DNA from: Gymnopilus junonius
Taxonomy: Eukaryota; Basidiomycota; Agaricomycetes; Agaricales; Galerinaceae
Direction: 5' to 3'
NCBI GenBank assembly: GCA_015501075.1
Contig: JADNYJ010000357.1
Coordinates: 1 to 33,207, forward strand
DNA length: 33,207 nt
The notes beneath the pieces are model-generated. The model did no database searches, was not told the DNA's origin, and saw only the letters and a program-made list of their open reading frames with translations. The position numbers were made by a program, and so were the translations under genes. This document shows positions 32,995-33,207 of this stretch, in pieces (position 1 is the stretch's first letter; every line of letters begins with the position of its first letter).

Positions 32995-33207
32995 AATTCT
33001 GAATTGACAAACCAAATGCAAGAAAGGAGAAATAGAAGCACAGTTCCAAGCACACCATCTGTACACCATCCACAACTTTTTTTAAGAACTGAAAAAATAG
33101 TCTAGCCTGTCTGAAAAGGTTCAACGTCGGACAACTTGAAGAAGTCTCTGACCTGTGACTTACCAGCCTTCTCCGATTGAAAGACAGAGAAAGCGTGGAG
33201 AAAACCA
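32995..33207. other. 3' flank to window end
   Basis: No gene is visible in the last 213 bases; they would hold the 3' end of the secreted protein transcript. Confidence 0.4.

Noticed and set aside
1..33207. CRISPR array, rRNA genes, insertion sequences with terminal repeats
   Set aside because: No regularly spaced repeats, rRNA-like sequence, transposase or reverse-transcriptase motifs were found on either strand.

Overview
The window looks like a piece of an Agaricomycete (mushroom-forming basidiomycete) genome. Genes are split by many short introns (about 42-80 nt) with GT-AG or occasional GC-AG ends, there are no operons or Shine-Dalgarno sites, and an ATG13 autophagy gene, a fungal flavoprotein monooxygenase, a Ser/Thr kinase and a small secreted cysteine-rich protein are present. 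I rebuilt exon structures by hand from conserved motifs, splice sites and codon phase; none was checked by transcript or database search.

Layout. 1-2263: no convincing gene, but a promoter-like element near 350-400 that recurs at 6396-6446. 2264-4063 (-): nine-exon FAD monooxygenase with two frame losses; 4443-4600 (-): glutathione S-transferase remnant. 5117-6343 (-): an outlying HNH-family gene (copy 1). 7339-11670 (-): ATG13. 11671-13755: gene-poor, AT-rich. 13756-15068 (-): four-helix membrane protein. 16001-27762: the centre of interest. 29.3-29.6 kb (+): unidentified fragment. 30044-30819 (+): lysine/alanine-rich basic protein. 32743-32994 (+): small secreted cysteine-rich protein.

The central 11.8 kb holds six more members of the HNH family, arranged as a mirror image about a protein kinase gene: A(+) B(-) A(+) - kinase(+) - A(-) B(+) A(-). 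Type A proteins are soluble, 334-356 aa; type B are 424-438 aa with a C-terminal membrane segment. All seven copies in the window keep the H...N...H residues, an exon 2 of exactly 76 nt, a central SHVHPRF-like motif and a C-terminal TRxxR(Y/W) motif. In each half an A and a B gene are transcribed divergently from a short shared promoter containing CACGTG and a CCCGTGA-type site. Such a paired, inverted, kinase-centred nuclease-like cluster is the best candidate for an undescribed system here; its function is unknown, and nuclease activity is inferred only from the motif.

Several genes outside that cluster (monooxygenase, ATG13, the basic protein, HNH copy 1, and the 29.5 kb fragment) each need one or more single-base insertions to read through, several next to homopolymers. 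The six clustered HNH genes and the kinase need none. This is either homopolymer under-calling in the assembly or real decay, and it must be settled before those genes are called functional or dead.
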